From Pectobacterium zantedeschiae (GTDB taxonomy: Bacteria > Pseudomonadota > Gammaproteobacteria > Enterobacterales > Enterobacteriaceae), in assembly GCF_004137795.1 (NCBI RefSeq), contig NZ_NWTM01000001.1, positions 620,001-684,000 on the forward strand: a stretch of DNA of 64,000 bases. The letters run 5' to 3'. The translations under genes and the position numbers were made by a program. Under the pieces are notes generated by a model that was given only the letters and a program-made list of their open reading frames with translations, searched no databases and was not told where the DNA came from. Shown piece after piece: positions 48,168 through 57,406 of this stretch (within the stretch, counting starts at the first letter, position 1; the number at the start of each line of letters is the position of its first letter).

Positions 48168-50654
48168 TTACACCTTAGCCAGTTTGACGGCACATTTTTT
48201 AAAGTCCGTTTCTTTCGACAGCGGATCGGTTGCATCCAGCGTCAGGACGTTGGTCATTTGTGCGGCGTCGAAAAATGGCATATACACCAGCCCGCGCGGC
48301 GGTTTATTACGGCCGCGTGTCTCTACAATGGAGACGACTTCGCCACGGCGCGAAATGATACGTACTTTTTCACCGCGACGAAGATCGCGCGCTTTGGCAT
48401 CCTGCGGATGAATAAACAGCACGGCTTCGGGGAAGGCGCGATGCAGCTCTGGCACGCGACGCGTCATGCTACCCGTGTGCCAGTGTTCCAGTACGCGGCC
48501 AGTAGAGAGCCAGAGGTCGTACTCGTTGTCCGGTGCTTCGGCGGCAGGTTCGTATGGCAGCGCGAAAATCACCGCCTTGCCATCCGGTTTACCGTAAAAA
48601 CGGTAGGCCTCTCCTGCTTTGACGTAAGGATCGTGCCCTTCGCTGTAGCGCCACTGCGTTTCCTTACCGTCAACCACCGGCCAGCGTAACCCGCGAGCCT
48701 TGTGATAAGCATCGAACGGCGCTAAATCGTGACCGTGCCCACGGCCAAACGCGGCGTATTCTTCAAACAGACCTTTCTGCAAGTAAAAACCGAATTCGCG
48801 AGATTCATCGTTCAACTGATTTTCCGCCAACTCGCTAAGTGGGAAGCGTGTGGTGATATCGTTAGCAAACAGTACGTCGTAGAGCGTCTTGCCACGGTAG
48901 GCAGGTTTCTGCGCCAGAAGCTCTTCCGGCCACACGTCTTCCACGGCGAAACGTTTGGCAAAGCTCACGACCTGCCACAGATCCGATTTTGATTCGCCCG
49001 GCGCTTTCACCTGCTGACGCCAGAACTGCGTCCGGCGCTCGGCATTACCGTAGGCTCCTTCTTTTTCCACCCACATCGCGGTAGGCAAAATCAGGTCGGC
49101 GGCCAGCGCGCTGACGGTCGGGTAAGGGTCGGAAACCACGATGAAGTTACGCGGATCGCGCCAGCCCGGCATACGCTCCTGATTAATGTTAGGGCCAGCC
49201 TGCATATTGTTGTTACACATCACCCAATAGGCATTCAGCGTGCCGTCTTTCAACGCCCGATCTTGTGCGACGGCGTGCAGACCAATTTTCTCAGGGATCG
49301 TGCCTGTCGGTAATTGCCACAGTTTTTCCGCAATCGCGCGGTGTTTCTCGTTGGTCACCACCATGTCTGCTGGCAGGCGATGGGCAAAGGTACCGACTTC
49401 ACGCGCGGTGCCGCAGGCAGAAGGTTGACCGGTTAGTGAGAACGGCCCGCAGCCCGGCTGAGAGATCTTACCGGTCAGCAGGTGGATGTTATAAACCAGA
49501 TTGTTCGCCCAGACGCCGCGCGTGTGCTGGTTAAAGCCCATCGTCCAGTAGGAGATCACTTTCTTTTTCGGATCGGCGTAGAGTTTTGCCAGCGCTTCCA
49601 ACTGGTCGGCGGGGACGCCGCTGATGGCGACCGTTTTTTCCAGCGTGTAGTCGGCGACAAAAGTTTTGTATTCTTCAAAACTCATCGGTTCGGATGCATC
49701 GGAGCCGGGGTTCTTCGCCGCTTTCTCCAGTGGGTGCGTCGGACGCAGTCCGTAGCCGATATCGGTCACGCCTCTACGCAGGTTGACGTGGCGGGTAAAG
49801 AAGGCTTCGTTCACCGCGTTATTTTGGATAATGTAGTTGGCGATATAGTTGAGAATGGCCAGATCGGTTTGCGGCGTAAACACCATACCGTTATCGGCGA
49901 GCTCAAAACTGCGGTGTTGATAGGTAGATAGCACAGCGACCGTGACGTTGCTGTTCGACAGGCGACGGTCGGTGATGCGTGACCAGAGAATCGGGTGCAT
50001 CTCCGCCATGTTGGAGCCCCACAGCACAAATGCATCGGTCTGCTCAATATCATCGTAGCAGCCCATCGGTTCATCCATACCGAAGGTACGCATAAAGCCC
50101 ACCACCGCCGATGCCATACAGTGGCGCGCGTTAGGGTCAATATTGTTGGAACGAAAACCGGCTTTGAACAGTTTGGCGGCGGCATAGCCTTCCCAAATTG
50201 TTGATTGCCCGGAGCCAAACATCCCTATCGCGTTCGGACCTTTCTCCTTCAGTGCGGTTTTGAATTTTTCCGCCATGATGTCAAAAGCTTTGTCCCAGGA
50301 GATCGGGGTAAATTCGCCTTCTTTATCGAATTTACCATCACGCATACGCAGCAAGGGCTGGGTCAGGCGATCCTGCCCGTACATGATTTTTGGCAGGAAA
50401 TAGCCTTTGATGCAGTTTAGTCCGCGGTTAACTGGCGCTTCGGGATCGCCCTGACTGGCGACAATACGCCCGTTTTGTGTCCCTACTAGCACACCGCACC
50501 CTACGCCACAGAAACGGCAGGGGGCTTTATCCCAGTGGATAGCGTCCGATTGCTCGGTCGCGGCGCGGACCGCGATAGGAATGGTGATGCCTGCGACCGC
50601 AGCGGCCGCTGCGACAGCGTTCGCCTTCATAAAGTGTCGTCGACTGAGTTTCAT
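48168..50654 (-). CDS. napA: NapA, periplasmic nitrate reductase catalytic subunit
   Basis: Molybdenum bis-MGD enzyme that reduces nitrate to nitrite. 828 residues, same as E. coli. Tat signal [19 protein letters not shown]; the 4Fe-4S site [12 protein letters not shown] at about 47-58; the Mo-ligating cysteine in [13 protein letters not shown] (about 152); C-terminal MGD-binding domain with [18 protein letters not shown]. Start ATG 50654 overlaps the napD stop. Confidence 0.98.
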   Translation of the reverse strand: MKLSRRHFMKANAVAAAAAVAGITIPIAVRAATEQSDAIHWDKAPCRFCGVGCGVLVGTQNGRIVASQGDPEAPVNRGLNCIKGYFLPKIMYGQDRLTQPLLRMRDGKFDKEGEFTPISWDKAFDIMAEKFKTALKEKGPNAIGMFGSGQSTIWEGYAAAKLFKAGFRSNNIDPNARHCMASAVVGFMRTFGMDEPMGCYDDIEQTDAFVLWGSNMAEMHPILWSRITDRRLSNSNVTVAVLSTYQHRSFELADNGMVFTPQTDLAILNYIANYIIQNNAVNEAFFTRHVNLRRGVTDIGYGLRPTHPLEKAAKNPGSDASEPMSFEEYKTFVADYTLEKTVAISGVPADQLEALAKLYADPKKKVISYWTMGFNQHTRGVWANNLVYNIHLLTGKISQPGCGPFSLTGQPSACGTAREVGTFAHRLPADMVVTNEKHRAIAEKLWQLPTGTIPEKIGLHAVAQDRALKDGTLNAYWVMCNNNMQAGPNINQERMPGWRDPRNFIVVSDPYPTVSALAADLILPTAMWVEKEGAYGNAERRTQFWRQQVKAPGESKSDLWQVVSFAKRFAVEDVWPEELLAQKPAYRGKTLYDVLFANDITTRFPLSELAENQLNDESREFGFYLQKGLFEEYAAFGRGHGHDLAPFDAYHKARGLRWPVVDGKETQWRYSEGHDPYVKAGEAYRFYGKPDGKAVIFALPYEPAAEAPDNEYDLWLSTGRVLEHWHTGSMTRRVPELHRAFPEAVLFIHPQDAKARDLRRGEKVRIISRRGEVVSIVETRGRNKPPRGLVYMPFFDAAQMTNVLTLDATDPLSKETDFKKCAVKLAKV

Positions 50655-50971
50655 GGTATTTCCTCACCCTGAGCTTGTTGATCAAGAGGTTGTTCATCGA
50701 AAGCAAAAGATTGTTCATCAAAAGACTGTTCATCAAGCTGGTGATAAACCAGCGAAACCGCCAGTACGCCTGTAAGTTCGCGTATTGACGCTATGTGTTT
50801 TAACAGCGCGTCTTCTGAATCTGACTCCAGCACCACGACCATTTTTCCGGTATCGCTATCGCTGGCGGCAACGTCGACATTGGGTAATTTTTCCAATGCG
50901 TCGCTTACTGCGGCCATACGTTCCGTATTGACGTGAACCACGACACTGCAAACATGCCAGACTGTGTTCAT
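50651..50971 (-). CDS. napD: NapD, NapA signal-peptide chaperone (with unusual C-terminal repeat)
   Basis: Cytoplasmic chaperone that binds the Tat signal of NapA and delays export until the cofactor is in. 106 residues from ATG 50971; E. coli NapD is 87. The core ([15 protein letters not shown] to [11 protein letters not shown]) is normal. The C-terminus has an extra stretch with repeated DEQ ([18 protein letters not shown]), encoded by imperfect copies of a 15-bp unit. Overlaps napA and napF. Confidence 0.94.
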   Translation of the reverse strand: MNTVWHVCSVVVHVNTERMAAVSDALEKLPNVDVAASDSDTGKMVVVLESDSEDALLKHIASIRELTGVLAVSLVYHQLDEQSFDEQSFAFDEQPLDQQAQGEEIP

Positions 50972-51504
50972 CGGTTTTCCTGTTGCGTTGTGAAACGCGC
51001 TGGCGCGGTGTGATATCCCGCGGTGATTTTTTTCATCGACATGGCACCGACGGGGCACCCTGAGATACATGCGCCACAGGTGGTACAGGCATCATCCTCG
51101 ATCGACGGTGCAGCAACGCGCCCGAGGGCAGGACGAAACCGTATCGCTCCTGTTTCACAGGCATCCTGACAGCTGCGGCATTCCACCTGATGCAGCGATA
51201 AACAGGTATCCTGAATCGTCAGGTGGCATTCCCACGGCGTGGTATGGCTTTCCGCGAACAGCGCTTGTGGACACGCGCGAGCACAGTCGTAGCAGAACGT
51301 GCATTCGCCGTGTTGAAAATCGATGGTGGGAAAGCCCCCTGAACCGCGCTGGATGATCTCCGTTCCGCAGGCTTCAACGCAGGCGTTACAACGCGAACAC
51401 TGACTCAGAAAATGGCTTTCTGCACCACTCCATGGCGGACGCAGTGCGTTGTCTGCCCGCTGTAGGCCACCGGTCAGTAAGGAACGTCGGGAGAGGTTAG
51501 TCAT
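50968..51504 (-). CDS. napF: NapF, cytoplasmic ferredoxin-type protein
   Basis: Iron-sulphur protein thought to help mature NapA. 178 residues from ATG 51504 (a GTG at 51525 is possible; no strong Shine-Dalgarno for either). Four 4Fe-4S cluster motifs: CSRCNACVEACGTE, CTFCYDCARACPQA, CRSCQDACETGA and CTTCGACISGCPVG. First gene of the operon. Confidence 0.95.
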   Translation of the reverse strand: MTNLSRRSLLTGGLQRADNALRPPWSGAESHFLSQCSRCNACVEACGTEIIQRGSGGFPTIDFQHGECTFCYDCARACPQALFAESHTTPWECHLTIQDTCLSLHQVECRSCQDACETGAIRFRPALGRVAAPSIEDDACTTCGACISGCPVGAMSMKKITAGYHTAPARFTTQQENR

Positions 51505-51543
51505 GGCAGTTTGTCGCTCTGGCACTCGGTAAAATATCCAATA

Positions 51544-51560
51544 AAAAACACGTTGTTTTT
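51544..51560 (-). promoter_or_regulatory. inverted repeat in the napF promoter region
   Basis: AAAAACA-cgt-TGTTTTT lies about 40-56 bp upstream of the napF start. A TATAAA -10-like sequence overlaps it on the minus strand. No full FNR or NarP consensus was seen. Might be an operator. Confidence 0.3.
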
Positions 51561-51693
51561 ATAGGGGTTACACTATGCTCCCTAGGCTGTATGCGATAAT
51601 CACCCTTTAGAGGTAAATGGGGGTGCCGGATCAAGCTTATGTAGGATTCGTGCCTTATCGGCTTGCCTGAGCGAGTGGGGATCGTGATAGTGG

Positions 51694-51725
<32 letters not shown>

Positions 51726-51743
51726 GGCTGCGTTCAAATACTC

Positions 51744-51813
51744 GGCCCGTCGTGGGCCTCGCCCTGAAGGGCCGCTGCAAGCAGCGTTCAAATCTGCTCC
51801 CGACAGATTTGTC
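51744..51813 (+). repeat. four-hairpin module M1
   Basis: H0 GGCCC-gtcgt-GGGCC, linker TC, H1 GCCC-tgaa-GGGC, H2 GCTG-caag-CAGC, linker GTT, H3 CAAATCTG-ctcccga-CAGATTTG, then TC. Inside the 271-bp repeat. Confidence 0.75.
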
Positions 51814-51868
51814 ACCCGAATCACTTACCTGAGTAAGCTCATCGGGATTCTTTCTCTTGCCGCGTTAC

Positions 51869-51937
51869 GATGCTCATAGCTGAGCATCGCCCTAAAGGGC
51901 TAACGCTTCGCGTTGTTCAAAACGTTAACGTTTTGTC
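51869..51937 (+). repeat. four-hairpin module M2
   Basis: H0 GATGCTCA-tagc-TGAGCATC, H1 GCCC-taaa-GGGC, H2 AACGC-ttc-GCGTT, linker GTT, H3 CAAAACGTTAACGTTTTG (perfect palindrome), then TCC. Second copy in the same 271-bp repeat. Confidence 0.75.
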
Positions 51938-51997
51938 CTGCAATTCGAATTATTTAGGGTATCGAGTTTGTATTGCTAAAGAGGATTGCTTGTTGTG

Positions 51998-53716
51998 ATG
52001 GTCAAACGTCCTGTTTCTACCAGTCTGGCTCGCGCATTTTTTTATATCGCGTTGCTCTCATTTTTAACGACGGGCATTGCGTTGCTGACGTTAGCCAGTG
52101 GTTTGCGCGATGCAGAAGCGATCAACGTTGCGGGATCCATGCGTATGCAAAGCTATCGCATGGGATATGACCTACAGGGCGACCGCGCAGCGTTGGAATC
52201 GCATCGACACCTCTATGCGCAAACACTGGACTCCCCGGTTTTTCACCTGCTGGATCGCTGGTATGTACCGCGCGATGTACGCGACCGTTATGCCGCACTG
52301 TTGCAGAGCTGGAAAACGATGGATGAGCGCCTGAGCGCGGGGGATCGGGTGTGGTATCAGGACAATATTGTTCGCTATGTCACGCAGATCGATCTCTTTG
52401 TGTTGGCGTTGCAGCATTATTCCGAGCGCAAGATGATGATAGTGGTTGTGACATCAATAATTGGTTCGATCACTATCTATATACTGATCTTCTTCACGTT
52501 GCGCCGCATTCGGCGTCAGGTTGTTGTGCCGTTGAATAAGCTGATGGCGGCCTGTGCGTCGATTGAGAAGGGGCGTTTTACCCATTCGCGGCTGGATGTC
52601 AATCTGCCTAATGAATTGGGATTACTGGCGCAAACGTTCAGCAGCATGACGGACGAATTGCAAAAGCTCTATCGCTCTCTGGAAGATAAGGTACGGCAGA
52701 AAACGCTGCGTTTGCAGGAAGTGAACCGTATGCTGAAGGTGTTGTACAACTGTTCTCAGGCGATGAATGTCAGCACGATCGACAGGCATTGTTTTCAACA
52801 GATTCTGCAAATTGTTCATCGCTATGAAACGGTCGTCTGTCTGGAAATGCGGGTAGGGGAAAACTGGCTGTTATGTGAAGGCCAGCCGGACGAGCAAACT
52901 GCGTGGCAGGCGCTGCCCATCCGTTTGCAAGAGGTCGAATTTGGACAACTGCGGTGGCAGGCGTCAACGCAGCAGCCGTCGGGGCAGTTGATGGAAAGCG
53001 TCGCTGCTATGCTGGGGCGCGGCCTCTATTTTAATCAGGCGCAGAAGCACTACCAGCAGCTGCTGCTGATGGAAGAACGAGCCACCATTGCGCGTGAACT
53101 GCATGACTCACTGGCTCAGGTGCTTTCTTATCTGAATATCCAGATGACGTTGTTAAAGCGCGCAGTAGCGGAAGAAAATACGCAGGCCCGTCAGATCATC
53201 ACCGATTTTGAACAGGCGTTAAGCGATGCGTACCGCCAACTGCGGGAATTGTTGGGAACGTTCCGGCTGACGCTGCAACAGGCCGATTTGCCTGCGGCAA
53301 TGCAGGAAATGATTGAACCGCTAAGGGTGCAGACTCCGGCGACGATTGATATCAATTGCCGTATTCCTACGCAGGCGCTGGATGCATCACAGCAGGTTCA
53401 TCTGCTGCAAATCATTCGCGAAGCGGTGCTGAATGCCATTAAACACGCGCAGGCAACGACGATTACCGTCAACTGCCATACGCAACCCGACGGCAGCCAT
53501 TGTGTTGACATTCGTGATGACGGCTGCGGGATTGTCAATCAAGAGGAACCTGCAGGACACTATGGTTTAAATATTATGCAGGAGCGCGCCGAACGGTTAG
53601 GAGGACGGCTATCTATTGGTCTCCATCCTGAAGGAGGGACGCAGGTTAGCGTCTGTTTTTCGACGCCGACGACAGCGCGTGAACGTGACAACACAAACAA
53701 TCTCTACCCTGAATAA
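51998..53716 (+). CDS. narQ: nitrate/nitrite sensor histidine kinase NarQ
   Basis: Membrane sensor kinase that phosphorylates NarP (and NarL) when nitrate or nitrite is present. From ATG 51998 it is 572 residues. Two membrane helices flank a periplasmic domain holding the nitrate-binding P-box (SGLRDAEAINVAGSMRMQSYR). Then come a HAMP linker, a GAF-like region and the HPK7-type kinase with EERATIARELHDSLAQVLSY (phosphohistidine in ELHDS) and ATPase motifs IREAVLNAIKHA and DIRDDGCGI. NarQ rather than NarX because of the close match to E. coli NarQ at the N-terminus. A GTG at 51995 fits the GAGG spacing slightly better. Confidence 0.95.
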   Translation: MVKRPVSTSLARAFFYIALLSFLTTGIALLTLASGLRDAEAINVAGSMRMQSYRMGYDLQGDRAALESHRHLYAQTLDSPVFHLLDRWYVPRDVRDRYAALLQSWKTMDERLSAGDRVWYQDNIVRYVTQIDLFVLALQHYSERKMMIVVVTSIIGSITIYILIFFTLRRIRRQVVVPLNKLMAACASIEKGRFTHSRLDVNLPNELGLLAQTFSSMTDELQKLYRSLEDKVRQKTLRLQEVNRMLKVLYNCSQAMNVSTIDRHCFQQILQIVHRYETVVCLEMRVGENWLLCEGQPDEQTAWQALPIRLQEVEFGQLRWQASTQQPSGQLMESVAAMLGRGLYFNQAQKHYQQLLLMEERATIARELHDSLAQVLSYLNIQMTLLKRAVAEENTQARQIITDFEQALSDAYRQLRELLGTFRLTLQQADLPAAMQEMIEPLRVQTPATIDINCRIPTQALDASQQVHLLQIIREAVLNAIKHAQATTITVNCHTQPDGSHCVDIRDDGCGIVNQEEPAGHYGLNIMQERAERLGGRLSIGLHPEGGTQVSVCFSTPTTARERDNTNNLYPE

Positions 53717-53796
53717 TTCGAGCGACATACATGTCGCCTGGAAGATGACAGGGATAAATAAAAAATAATAAGATCCATATTACATTGGGGCTGGGC

Positions 53797-54429
53797 ATGT
53801 CAGAAAAATCATCTTATCGCGTGCTGATCGTCGACGATCATCCGCTTATGCGCCGGGGAATCCGTCAGTTACTGGCAACCGATGCCAACTTTGACGTGAT
53901 TGGGGAAGCGAGCAATGGCATGGAGGCATTAAGCCTCGCGAATCGGGATTCTCCCGATATTATTTTGCTCGATCTCAACATGAAAGGATTGAGCGGGCTG
54001 GATACGCTGCACGCGCTTCGACGTGATGGGATCTGCGCTCGCGTAATTGTCCTGACGGTTTCGGATGCGCCCAGCGATATTTATGCGCTGATGGACGCGG
54101 GTGCCGATGGCTATCTGCTGAAAGACAGCGCCCCAGAACACTTATTGGATTCCATTCGCAGCTGCGATGCATTCAGTGAACAGGTTCGTGATGTCTTGCG
54201 CCATCGCATCGCCATAAAAGAGACGCCGTCGCCTTTTACCGTATTGACGGAGCGCGAGCTGGATGTGCTTCAGGAAGTGGCTTCAGGGCTATCCAACAAG
54301 CAAATCGCCGCGGTGCTGTATATCTCAGAAGAGACGGTGAAAGTGCATATTCGCAACATGTTGCGCAAACTCAACGTACGCTCCCGCGTCGCTGCCACAG
54401 TACTGTATCTGGAAACTCGCGGCCAGTAA
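53797..54429 (+). CDS. narP: nitrate/nitrite response regulator NarP
   Basis: FixJ/NarL-family response regulator that activates nap and nrf in response to low nitrate. 210 residues: receiver domain with the acidic pair VDDH at 12-15, phospho-acceptor D59 in LLDLNM, and K109-like LLKDSAPEHLL; C-terminal LuxR helix-turn-helix LTERELDVLQEVASGLSNKQIA...TVKVHIRNMLRK. Lies 80 bp after narQ and is likely in the same transcript. In E. coli narQ and narP are unlinked, so the pairing here is notable. Confidence 0.93.
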   Translation: MSEKSSYRVLIVDDHPLMRRGIRQLLATDANFDVIGEASNGMEALSLANRDSPDIILLDLNMKGLSGLDTLHALRRDGICARVIVLTVSDAPSDIYALMDAGADGYLLKDSAPEHLLDSIRSCDAFSEQVRDVLRHRIAIKETPSPFTVLTERELDVLQEVASGLSNKQIAAVLYISEETVKVHIRNMLRKLNVRSRVAATVLYLETRGQ

Positions 54430-54734
54430 GGCTGCGATGTTGTCTGAACGATGAAGTGATACCTTGGTTTTGAGCTGTTGTTATTTCATTTTATGATTAG
54501 GGTGTGGATTCTCTATTTTTCTGATCTCGTTTTTGAATGAGCTCCAGAAAATTTCTACTTGCAAAGTCTCTATTTTTTGACATTTTTAGGAAACTCACCC
54601 CTTGTCATGTTTCTTGATGTGATGAATGGGTAGGGAGTACACTTTTAATCTCCAAATAGTAAGCGCCTTTACGATTGGCTGCATGCAAGAAAACCTTCGC
54701 AGGTCTAAATTCTATATAAATTAATGATATATAA
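54430..54734. other. AT-rich gap after narP
   Basis: 305 bp without a gene. The composition drops sharply in G+C after narP, marking the start of the accessory segment. I see no attachment-site duplicate of the tRNA-Val end and no clear terminator. A minus-strand ORF that overlaps the TetR gene is not called. Confidence 0.45.
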
Positions 54735-55343
54735 TCATTTTTCCACGGCTGGGGACTCATTGTTACACAGTAAGCCATGGAATACCCTATCAACCAAATT
54801 ATCCATAAACTGTGTATCAGGTTGCTCAAAGGAAACGACCAATCGGTAATAAATCGCACCATAAAGCATATCAAGTATTAACTCAGGATCTGTTTTTGGG
54901 GACAGGTCTTTAGACTCAATCGCTTGTTTTAATGCACGGAGTCCAAGTTGGCGTCGAGGCATTATCCAGCGTTGGAGAAATGCTTCCTGGAGCTCAGTCT
55001 CAAATTGAGCCAGACCAAGCAGATGTCGTAATAATTCTCCTCGCTCACCGGTTAACGCATCCACTAATGAATAAAGTGTCGTGCGTACTGTATCAGTGAT
55101 GGATGAATATTTTTCGTAGAGGATAAGTGGTCCAATATCCTGTAAAAATGCATCCATTACAATGGCAGATGCGTTTGGCCAACGTCGGTAAATAGTTGAT
55201 TTTGCTACCCCTGTGCATTGGGATATTCTTTCAATCGTCGCATAGGAAATCCCGCCTGTTTTAGCAAGATTCAGTGCAGCTTTCAGTACCGTAGTGGTTA
55301 CCTGATTACTTCGGGGACGTCCTGAACGAGTGGAGAGCGACAA
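54735..55343 (-). CDS. TetR-family transcriptional regulator
   Basis: 202 residues. N-terminal helix-turn-helix at about 12-60 (TVLKAALNLAKTGGISYATIERISQ followed by GVAKSTIYRRWPNASAIVMDAF), the TetR signature; the C-terminal ligand-binding half is helical and unassigned. It is divergent from the FAD-oxidoreductase operon. Two similar inverted repeats in the gap between them look like its operators, so it is probably the local repressor. AT-rich, with many rare codons. Ligand unknown. Confidence 0.88.
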   Translation of the reverse strand: MSLSTRSGRPRSNQVTTTVLKAALNLAKTGGISYATIERISQCTGVAKSTIYRRWPNASAIVMDAFLQDIGPLILYEKYSSITDTVRTTLYSLVDALTGERGELLRHLLGLAQFETELQEAFLQRWIMPRRQLGLRALKQAIESKDLSPKTDPELILDMLYGAIYYRLVVSFEQPDTQFMDNLVDRVFHGLLCNNESPAVEK

Positions 55344-55428
55344 GTTATACCTTCCTCAGATGAATATAAATGAAAATAGTTGTCCATAATTGACAAATAT
55401 TTTTTTGGGATCAAGCATCCATCAATTT

Positions 55429-55450
55429 AAATACGATTTGAGTCGTATTT
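55429..55450. promoter_or_regulatory. candidate TetR operator, proximal to the regulator
   Basis: Perfect inverted repeat AAATACGA-N6-TCGTATTT about 86 bp before the regulator start. Core ATACGA-N6-TCGTAT is repeated at 55565-55582. Confidence 0.65.
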
Positions 55451-55564
55451 TTTTCTCAATATTCAACATTTATTTCTTAATATTTAAGATAAAAGCAGTC
55501 CGATTCCCTACTTAGAACTCGTCGTCTCTGTGAGGAACTTATCATTTTGAATGTCCATATTTAG

Positions 55565-55582
55565 ATACGATACGATTCGTTT
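55565..55582. promoter_or_regulatory. candidate TetR operator, proximal to the FAD-oxidoreductase operon
   Basis: ATACGA-TACGAT-TCGTTT, the same core as the site at 55429 with one change, about 93 bp before the operon start codon. Confidence 0.62.
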
Positions 55583-55674
55583 CGAATTTCAATCTTGCCG
55601 ATTGAAAATGTCTTCAGCCGCAGAGTGTTCTGGAGACTTGGATACAAATAATATGATGAAAGGGGGTTATTTCT

Positions 55675-56943
55675 ATGTCTGAGTATGATGTTGCTGTTAT
55701 AGGAGCCGGTCCTGCAGGTTTGGCTGCAGTTCAGAATTTAGATAAATTTGAATGCAGTGTATTACTGATCGATCAGGGACGTTCAATTTTTGAACGTGAT
55801 AAGGATCTTGAGTCTGAACTAACCCAAGGGCATGGCGGGGCAGGGCTTTATTCTGATGGGAAATTTTCATTTTTCCCTTCAGCAAGCAACCTTTGGAACT
55901 TACCCCGTAGCAAAGATTTACGTGCTGCATATGACTGGACATGCAATCTACTGAAATCATATGGATTAGACACACCTCCTTATCCATCTAACCCAGAAGA
56001 TTATGCTGTTGGCGCTGGGGAATGGGTGCTGAAGGCCTATCCGTCAGATTACTTGTCATTGCAAGCTCGTATTGAATTAATTGGACAGTTGGTCAGTCAC
56101 CTTTCTGCTGATATTGCTACGGAGACTCAAGTCCATTCATATTTATATAATAAAGATGATGACCGATTTGAATTGATCTTAGAGGGGGCCAGTAATGAGC
56201 GTTATACCGTCAAAGCTAAACGGCTAATAATAGCCAGTGGGCGCTTTGGCCCTTTATGGAAGGCTCTGGATGTTCCCCGGTCGTTCCAACGGCTGGAAGT
56301 AGGATTCAGAATTGAGCAACCGCATGAGAGATCATTTTTTAATGGGATGACTCAACTCGATCCTAAGCTAAAGCTGCAATCGGAAGATGGTAATGTAGAA
56401 TGGCGTACATTCTGTGCCTGCAGGAATGGAGAAACCGTATTTACTGAAACTCAGCAATTATGGACGGTGTCTGGGCACTCAGATGGACCCGCTTCGGGGA
56501 AATCTAACGTTGGATTTAATACCCGCATTCTTGATGAAAAACTTGCTATCAATGCTATTGAATCAGTTATTGTCGCAATGCGAGACAAACATTCCTACTT
56601 CCGAGTATCGCTTCAGGATGCGTTGCAGGGAAACACTGATGCTATCGACGCCCTGGATAAGGTATATGGAAAGAAATTGCGGGAAATTATGTTACTGGGT
56701 GTCCAAAAGCTTATAGGAAAATTTCCCTCGATTGATCATTCTCAGACACGGTTGATTGGGCCGACTCTTGAGGGCGTGGGATGGTATCCTTGTGTGGATG
56801 GCAATCTACGTATGCCTGATATTCCAGCATGGGTTGCTGGTGATGCATGTGGTCTGTTTCGGGGAATAGTCGCAGCCTTTATTAGTGGGCACTATGCTGC
56901 GGATTCAGTTATCAATGAGTTAGTTAGTAAAGGACGTGCGTGA
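55675..56943 (+). CDS. FAD-dependent oxidoreductase (COG2509-like dehydrogenase), function unknown
   Basis: 422 residues. N-terminal Rossmann FAD-binding motif DVAVIGAGPAGLAAVQNL with the acidic LLIDQG end of strand 2. The QGHGGAGLYSDGKFSF motif is typical of the uncharacterised FAD-dependent dehydrogenase family (COG2509). Near the end, GPTLEGVGWYPC and PAWVAGDACGLFRGIVAAF complete the FAD site. A GGGGG ribosome-binding site precedes ATG 55675. It is the first gene of a packed operon with a NUDIX hydrolase and a HAD phosphatase, under a divergent TetR regulator. Substrate not recognisable. Confidence 0.85.
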   Translation: MSEYDVAVIGAGPAGLAAVQNLDKFECSVLLIDQGRSIFERDKDLESELTQGHGGAGLYSDGKFSFFPSASNLWNLPRSKDLRAAYDWTCNLLKSYGLDTPPYPSNPEDYAVGAGEWVLKAYPSDYLSLQARIELIGQLVSHLSADIATETQVHSYLYNKDDDRFELILEGASNERYTVKAKRLIIASGRFGPLWKALDVPRSFQRLEVGFRIEQPHERSFFNGMTQLDPKLKLQSEDGNVEWRTFCACRNGETVFTETQQLWTVSGHSDGPASGKSNVGFNTRILDEKLAINAIESVIVAMRDKHSYFRVSLQDALQGNTDAIDALDKVYGKKLREIMLLGVQKLIGKFPSIDHSQTRLIGPTLEGVGWYPCVDGNLRMPDIPAWVAGDACGLFRGIVAAFISGHYAADSVINELVSKGRA

Positions 56944-56944
56944 G

Positions 56945-57406
56945 ATGAATCGGGCTATTGTGGGTGTAGGGGCTGTTGTTGTTCGGCCAGATGGCATGGT
57001 ACTACTTGGATATAGAGACAAGTTGGGGGAGTCTCCCTCATGGTGTTTACCGGGTGGTCATGTTGAAGCAGGTGAATCATTCGAGGATGCCGCTATACGT
57101 GAAGTTGCAGAGGAAGCAGGCTTGAGTGGGTTCACGGGTGCATTTGTTATTGCAATTAATCAACAATTAGATGCGTCGGTAACGTCAATAACGGGCGCGG
57201 TTGTTCTTGCTCTCCCTGAAATGGGTGCTACTCCAGAAGTGCTGGAGCCGCATATTTTTACATGTTGGAAATGGTTTCATCCAGAGGCACTCCCAGAACC
57301 GTTATTTCCAGCCAGCGCGGCTGTTCTTGCATGCTGTAATAACACCGAATTATCATCTAAATGGCAAGCATATAAAATTGCACCATTAGAAGAGCGTAAA
57401 TTTTGA
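56945..57406 (+). CDS. NUDIX hydrolase
   Basis: 153 residues from ATG 56945; a GTG at 56936 overlapping the upstream gene is possible. The NUDIX box is GGHVEAGESFEDAAIREVAEEAG, ordered GX5EX7REVXEEXG, at about 41-63. It hydrolyses a nucleoside diphosphate linked to something else; preceding WCLPGG is usual. Short, single-domain, resembling nucleotide-triphosphate or dinucleotide hydrolases. Its stop overlaps the next gene. Confidence 0.87.
   Translation: MNRAIVGVGAVVVRPDGMVLLGYRDKLGESPSWCLPGGHVEAGESFEDAAIREVAEEAGLSGFTGAFVIAINQQLDASVTSITGAVVLALPEMGATPEVLEPHIFTCWKWFHPEALPEPLFPASAAVLACCNNTELSSKWQAYKIAPLEERKF

Noticed and set aside
51544..51640. FNR or NarP site for napF
   Set aside because: Only an FNR half-site and an A/T palindrome are visible; no full consensus, so not called as an FNR box.
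54605..54874. 89-codon minus-strand ORF overlapping the TetR gene
   Set aside because: Overlaps the C-terminal part of the TetR gene in another frame and has no recognisable start signal.
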